Positions 58,901 through 64,000 of a stretch of 64,000 nt of DNA are shown here, piece by piece. The stretch is from Periplaneta americana (lineage: Eukaryota > Arthropoda > Insecta > Blattodea > Blattidae). The stretch's first letter is position 1; the number at the start of each line of letters is the position of its first letter. The notes under the pieces were generated by a model. That model was not told the DNA's origin, searched no databases, and saw only the letters and a list, made by a program, of their open reading frames with translations. A program made the position numbers and the translations under genes. The stretch is taken from assembly GCF_040183065.1 (NCBI RefSeq), contig NW_027185501.1, positions 956,001 to 1,020,000 on the forward strand, in the 5' to 3' direction.

Positions 58901-61900
58901 AAGTTGGATGCTTGACGGTTGTCAGCGCACTTTGAGGTCTGTGGATACAGAGGGAAAAAGTGGATAGGTGTCGGTTAGAGTTCCCGAGTAGCTCAGTGGT
59001 AGAGCGTTGGTACGTTAAACCAAAGGTCCCGTGTTCGATACCCGGCTCCGGAAAAATTTTTCCCTCGAAATTATTCAAATCAACATTACAGGGAGTTATA
59101 CCTGAAATCTTGTTTTGCATAATACACGTCACTGTTCGTAAACAGAAAACCACAATTTAAGTCACACGGAGTTAGTGTGCACTCGAAGTTTGATGCTAGA
59201 CGGTTGTCAGCCCACTTTGAGTTCTGTATATATAGGGGAAAAAATTGGATCGGTGTCGGTTAGAGTTCCCGAGTAGAATAGTGGTAGAGCGTCGGTACGT
59301 TAAACCAAAGGTCCCGGGTTCGATACCCGGCTCCGGAACAATTTTTCCCTCGAAATTATTCAAATAAACTTTACAGGAAGTTATACCTGAAATCATGTTT
59401 TGCATAATACACGTCTCTGTTCGTTAACAGAAAACCACAATTTAAGTCACACGGAGTTAGTGTTCACTCGAAGTTGGATGCTTGACGGTTGTCAGCCCAC
59501 TTTGAGGTCTGTGGATATAGAGGAAATATTGCATCGGTGTCGGTTAGAGTTCCCGAGTAGCTCAGAGGTAGAGCGTTGGTACGTTAAAACAAAGGTCCCG
59601 GGATCGATACCCGGCCCCGTGGTAGAGCGTTGCTACGTTTAAGCAAAGGTCCCGGGTTCGATACCCGGCTCCGGAACAATTTTTCCCTCGAAATTATTCA
59701 AATCAACTATACAGTTAGTTATACCTGAAATCTTGATTTGCATAATACACGTCACTGTTCGTTAACAGAAAACCACAATTTAAGTCACACGTAGTTAGTG
59801 TGCTCTCGAAGTTGGATGCTTGACGGTTGTCAGCCCACTTTGAGGTCTGTGAATATAGAGGGAAAAATTGGATCGGTGTCGGTTACAGTTCCCAAGTAGC
59901 TCAGTGGTAGAGCGTTGGTACGTTAAACCAACGTTCCCGGGTTCGATATCCGGCTCCGGAACAATTTTTCCCTCGAAATTATTCAAATTAACTTTACAGG
60001 GAGTTATACCTGAAATCTTGATTTGCATAATACACGTCACTGTTCGTTAACAGAAAACCACAATTTAAGTCACACGGAGTTAGTGTGCACTCGAAGTTGG
60101 ATGCTTGACGGTTGTCAGCCCACTTTGAGGTCTGTGGATATAGAGGGAAAAATTGGATCGGTGTCGGTTAGAGTTCCCGAGTAGCTCAGTGGTAGAGCGT
60201 TGGTACGTTAAACCAAAGGTCCCGGGTTCGATATGCGTCTCCGGACAAATTTTTCCCACGAAATTATTCAAATCAACTTTACAGGGAGTTATAACTGAAA
60301 TCTTAATTTGCATAATACACGTCACTGTTCGTTAACAGAATACCACAATTTAAGTCACACGGAGTTAGTGTGCACTCGAAGTTGGATGCTTGACGGTTGT
60401 CAGCGCACTTTGAGGTCTGTGAATATAGAGGGAAAAATTGGATCGGTTTTGGTTAGAGTTCCCGAGTAGTCAGTGGTAGAGGGTTGGACGTTAAACCAAA
60501 GGTCCTGGGTTCGATACCCAGCTCCGGAACAATTTATCCCTCGAAATTATTCAAATCAACTTTACAGAGAGTTATACCTGAAATCTTGATTTGCATAATA
60601 CACGTCACTGTTCGTTAACAGAAAACCACAATTTAAGTCACACGGTGTTAGTGTGCACTCGAAGTAGAAAGCTTGACGGTTGTCAGCCCGCTTTGAGTTC
60701 TGTGGATATAGAGGGAAAAATTGGATCGGTGTCGGTAAGGGTTCCCGAGTAGCTCAGTGGTAGAGTTTTGGTACGTTAAACCAAAGGTCCCGGGTTCGAT
60801 ACCCGGCTCCGGAACAATTTTTCTCTCGAAATTATTCAAATCAACTTTACAGGGAGTTATACCTGAAATTTTGAATTGCATAATACACGTCACTGTTCGT
60901 TAACAGAAAACCACAATTTAAGTCACACTGGTTTAGTGTGCACTCGAAGTTGGATGCTTGACGGTTGTCAGCCCAATTTGAGGTCTGTGGATATATATTC
61001 AAACATTGGATCGGTGTCGGTTGGAGTCCCCGAGTAGCTCAGTGGTAGGGAGTTGGTAAGTTAAACCAAAGGTCCCGGGTTCGATACCCGGCTCCGGAAC
61101 AATTTTTCCCTCGAAATTATTCAAATCAACTTTACAGGGTGTTATACCTGAAATCTTGATTTGCATAATACACGTCACTGTTCATTAACAGAAAACCACA
61201 ATTTAAGTCACACGGATTTAGTGTGCACTCGAAGTTAAATGCTTGACGGTTGTCAGCCCACTTTGAGGTCTGTGGATATAGAGGGAAAAATTGGATCGGT
61301 GTCTGTTAGAGTTCCCGAGTAGCTCAGTGGTAGAGCGTTGGTACGTTAAACCAAAGGTCCCGGGTTCGATAACCGGCTCCGGAACAATTTTTCCCTCGAA
61401 ATTATTGAAATCAACTTTACAGGGAGTTATACCTGAAATCTTGATTTGCATAATACACGTCACTGTTCGTTAACAGAAAACCACAATTTAAGTCACACGG
61501 AGTTAGTGTGCACTGGAAGTTGGATATTTTACGGTTGTCAGCCCACTTTGAGGTCTGTGTATATAGAGGGAAAAATTGAATCGGTGTCGGTTAGATTCCC
61601 CGAGTAGCTCAGAGGAAGAGCGTTGGAACGTTAAACCAAATGTCCCGGGTTCGATATCCGGCTCCGGAACAATTTTTCCCTCGAAATTATTCAAATCAAC
61701 TTTACAGGGATTTATACCTGAAATCTTGATTTGCATAATACACGTCACTGTTCGTTAACAGAAAACCACAATTTAAGTCACACGGAGTTAGTGTGCACTC
61801 GAAGTTGGATGCTTGACGGTTGTCAGCCCACTTTGAGGTCTGTGGATATAGAGGGAAAAATTGGATCGGTGTCGGTGAGAGTTCCCGAGTAGCTCAGTGG

Positions 61901-64000
61901 TAGAGCGTTGGTACGTTAAACCAAAGGTCCCGGGTTCGATACCCGGCTCCGGAACAATATATCCCTCGAAATTATTCAAATCAACTTTACAGGGAGTTAT
62001 ACCTGAAATCTTGATTTGCATAATACACGTCACTGTTCGTTAACAGAAAACCACAATTTAAGTCACACGGAGTTTGTGTGCACTCGAAGTTGGATGCTTG
62101 ACGGTTGTCAGCCCACTTTGAGGACTGTGGATATAGAGGATATATTGGATCGGTGTCGATTAGAGTTCCCGAGTAGCTCAGTGGTAGAGCGTTGGTACGT
62201 TAAACCAAAGGTCCCGGGATCGATACCCGACCACGTGGTAGAGCGTTGCTACGTTAAACCAAGGTCCCGGGTTCGATACCCGGCTCCGGAACAATTTTTC
62301 CCTCGAAATTATTCAAATCAACTTTACAGGGAGTTATACCTGAAATCTTGATTTGCATAATACACGTCACTGTTCGTTAACAGAAAACCACAATTTAAGT
62401 CACACGGAGTTAGTGTGCACTGGAAGTTGGATATTTTACGGTTGTCAGGCCACTTTGAGGTCTGTGTATATAGAGGGAAAAATTGAATCGGTGTCGGTTA
62501 GATTTCCCGAGTAGCTCAGTGGAAGAGCGTTGGAACGTTAAACCAAAGGTCCCGGGTTCGATACCCGGCTGCGGAACAATTTTTCCCTCGAAATTATTCA
62601 AATCAGCTATACAGGGAGTTATACCTGAAATTTTGATTTGCATAAAATACGTCACTGTTCGTTAACAGAAAACCACAATTTAAGTCACACGGAGTTAGTG
62701 TGCACTCGAAGTTGGATGCTTGACGGTTGTCAGCCCAATTTGAGTTCTGTGGATATAGAGGGAAGAATTGGATCGGTGTCGGTTAGAGTTTCCGGGTAGC
62801 TCAGTGGTAGAGCGTTGGTACGTTAAACCAAAGGTCCCGGGTTCGATACCCGGCTCCGGAACAATTTTTCCCTCGAAATTATTCAAATCAACTTTACAGG
62901 GAGTTATACCTGAAATCTTGATTTGCGTAATACACGTCACTGTTCGTTAACAGAAAACCACAATTTAAGTCACACGGAGTTAGTGTGCATTCGAAGTTGG
63001 ATGCTTGACGGTTGTCAGCCCACTTTGAGGTCTGTGGATACAGAGGGAAAAATTGGATTAGTGTCGGTTAGAGTTCCCGAGTAGCTCAGTGGTAGAGCGT
63101 TGGTACGTTAAACCAAAGGTCCCGGGTTCGATACCCGGCTCCGGAACTATTTTTCCCTCGAAATTATTCAAATCAACTTTACAGGGTTTTATACCTGAAA
63201 TCTTGATTTGCATAATACACGTCACTGTTCGTTAACAGAAAACCACAATTTAAGTCACACGGAGTTAGTGTGCATTCGAAGTTGGTTGCTTGACGGTTGT
63301 CAGCCCAATTTGAGGTCTGTGGATATAGAGAAAAAAATTGGATTGGTGTCGGTTAGAGTTCCCGAGTAGTTCAGTGGTAGAGCGTTGGTACGTTAAACCA
63401 AAGGTCCCTGGTTCGATACCCGGCTCCGGAAAAATTTTTCCCTCGAAATTATTCAAATCAACTTTTGAGGGAATTATACCTGAAATCTTGATTTGCATAA
63501 TACACGTCACTGTTCGTTAACAGAATACCACAATTTAAGTCACACGGAGTTAGTGTGCACTCGAAGTTGGATGCTTGACGGTTGTCAGCCCACTTTGAGG
63601 TCTGTGAATATATACGGAAAAATTGGATCGGTGACGGTTAGAGTTCCCGAGTAGGTCAGTGGTAGAACGTTGGATGTTAAACCAAAGGTCCCGGGTTCGA
63701 TAGCCAGCTCCGGAACAATTTTTCCCTCGAAATTATTCAAATCAACTTTACAGGGAGTTATACCTGAAATCTTGATTTGCACAATACACGTCACTGTTCG
63801 TTAACAGAAAACCACAATTTAAGTCAAACGGAGTTAGTGTGCACTCGAAGTTGAAAGCCTGACGGTTGTTAGCGCACTTTGAGGTCTGTGGATACAGAGG
63901 GAAAAATTTGGATAGGTGTCGGTTAGAGTTCATGAGTAGCTCAGTGGTAGAGCGTTGGTACGTTAAACCAAAGGTCCCGTGTTCGATACACGGCTCCGGA

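Larger units (their letters stand above)
37058..64000. repeat. 285-bp tRNA-like satellite array (about 94 full monomers)
   Basis: The monomer is a 72-nt tRNA-like core plus about 213 bp of spacer. In core orientation the spacer reads CAATTTTTCCCTCGAAATTA, ACTTTACAGGGAGTTATACC, ATTTGCATAATACACGTCAC, GAGTTAGTGTGCACTCGAAG, GCCCACTTTGAGG, TATAGAGGGAAAAATTGG and GATCGGTGTCGGTTAGAGT. Spacing is 285 bp for most copies. Some lack about 9 bp after CTTGAT. Six copies lie on -, then 88 on +, plus one truncated at the flip and three with a duplicated 3' half. Blocks are listed separately. The array runs off the right edge. Stop-poor frames of 60 and 81 codons on both strands are by-products. Confidence 0.97.
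48081..64000 (+). repeat. Array block 3: more diverged monomers to the window edge
   Basis: Cores start at 48132, 48418, 48702, 48978, 49263, 49548, 49832, 50117, 50403, 50688, 50973, 51258, 51534, 51819, 52104, 52389, 52665, 52950, 53235, 53520, 53803, 54087, 54372, 54657, 54942, 55227, 55511, 55795, 56135, 56420, 56704, 56989, 57274, 57559, 57843, 58128, 58413, 58698, 58982, 59267, 59551, 59890, 60175, 60460, 60743, 61028, 61313, 61598, 61883, 62167, 62505, 62790, 63075, 63360, 63645 and 63930. A dimer repeats at 48886-49453 and 49454-50010. Related four- and five-monomer blocks occur at 57-59.3 kb. No right boundary is visible. Confidence 0.93.

Noticed and set aside
39027-63933. The 60- and 81-codon frames repeated through the array as genes
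   Set aside because: They follow the tRNA-like core and its flanks on both strands, mostly rely on non-ATG starts, and differ in ways that ignore codon positions.
37058-64000. CRISPR-like or tRNA-gene cluster interpretation of the array
   Set aside because: Units are 285 bp with no unique spacers, so not CRISPR. The cores lack U33 and share an acceptor mismatch, so a simple cluster of working tRNA-Asn genes is not supported.

Overview
The window looks like AT-rich insect genomic DNA, most likely Blattodea and possibly Periplaneta. This is an inference from memory of repeat families: the LINE 3' part at 35.7-36.1 kb (LRKIFGAKRDEVTGEW..., WAGHVARMGE) and the LINE RT piece at 36.9 kb are types I associate with cockroach and termite assemblies. 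No search was run. Host coding sequence is sparse. I support one exon of a TRRAP/Nipped-A-like gene (+ strand, 30425-30579), a first exon of a nucleoredoxin-like gene (- strand, 16461-17051, with one in-frame TAA), and a two-exon gene for a small unrecognised protein (- strand, 27784-28490). Most of the rest is nested mobile DNA and tandem repeats.

1-9 kb: two copies of a 1.03-kb hAT-type non-autonomous element (889-1916, 5383-6426), an internally deleted hAT with transposase C-terminus (2586-3633), a 184-bp MITE (4004-4187), a DUF4817-type helix-turn-helix remnant (4896-5210), a 40-bp minisatellite, a tRNA-Ala-like SINE (6680-7106), and a decayed Tc1/mariner transposase (7895-8902). 11-16.4 kb: two long-armed foldback elements and a near-complete 2.77-kb pogo element with TA target duplication, a coding intron, a likely 5' UTR intron, a C-terminal Cys/His finger and four subterminal repeat motifs at each end. 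16.4-24.5 kb: nucleoredoxin-like exon, MITE, a LINE carrying a nested MITE, a 2.8-kb hAT with a perfect 8-bp target duplication that carries a poly(A)-ended insert, and a 1.1-kb hexamer-based minisatellite open on both strands. 24-37 kb: a pogo/jerky-type HTH relic, a single divergent copy of the repeat that later forms the array, the small spliced gene beside 200-bp and 90-bp tandem repeats rich in TGACGTCA, the TRRAP-like exon, a Harbinger-like MITE and LINE fragments.

37.06-64.0 kb (42% of the window, running off the right edge): a tandem satellite of about 285 bp per monomer, each carrying a 72-nt tRNA-like fold with intact A and B boxes and a T5 run just downstream. The first six copies lie on the - strand. 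The array then flips at about 38.79 kb, with 88 full copies on the + strand. Inside it are higher-order repeats: a 3126-bp block of 11 monomers present twice, followed by a 1700-bp partial copy. The left edge sits inside a LINE reverse-transcriptase fragment. I consider this tRNA-like satellite the most unusual system here. The anticodon loop reads GTT (Asn) but has C rather than the near-universal U at position 33, so a role in translation is doubtful, while Pol III transcription looks possible.

Because the TRRAP-like exon points right and I found no later exon, the array may lie in an intron of that gene. This is not shown.
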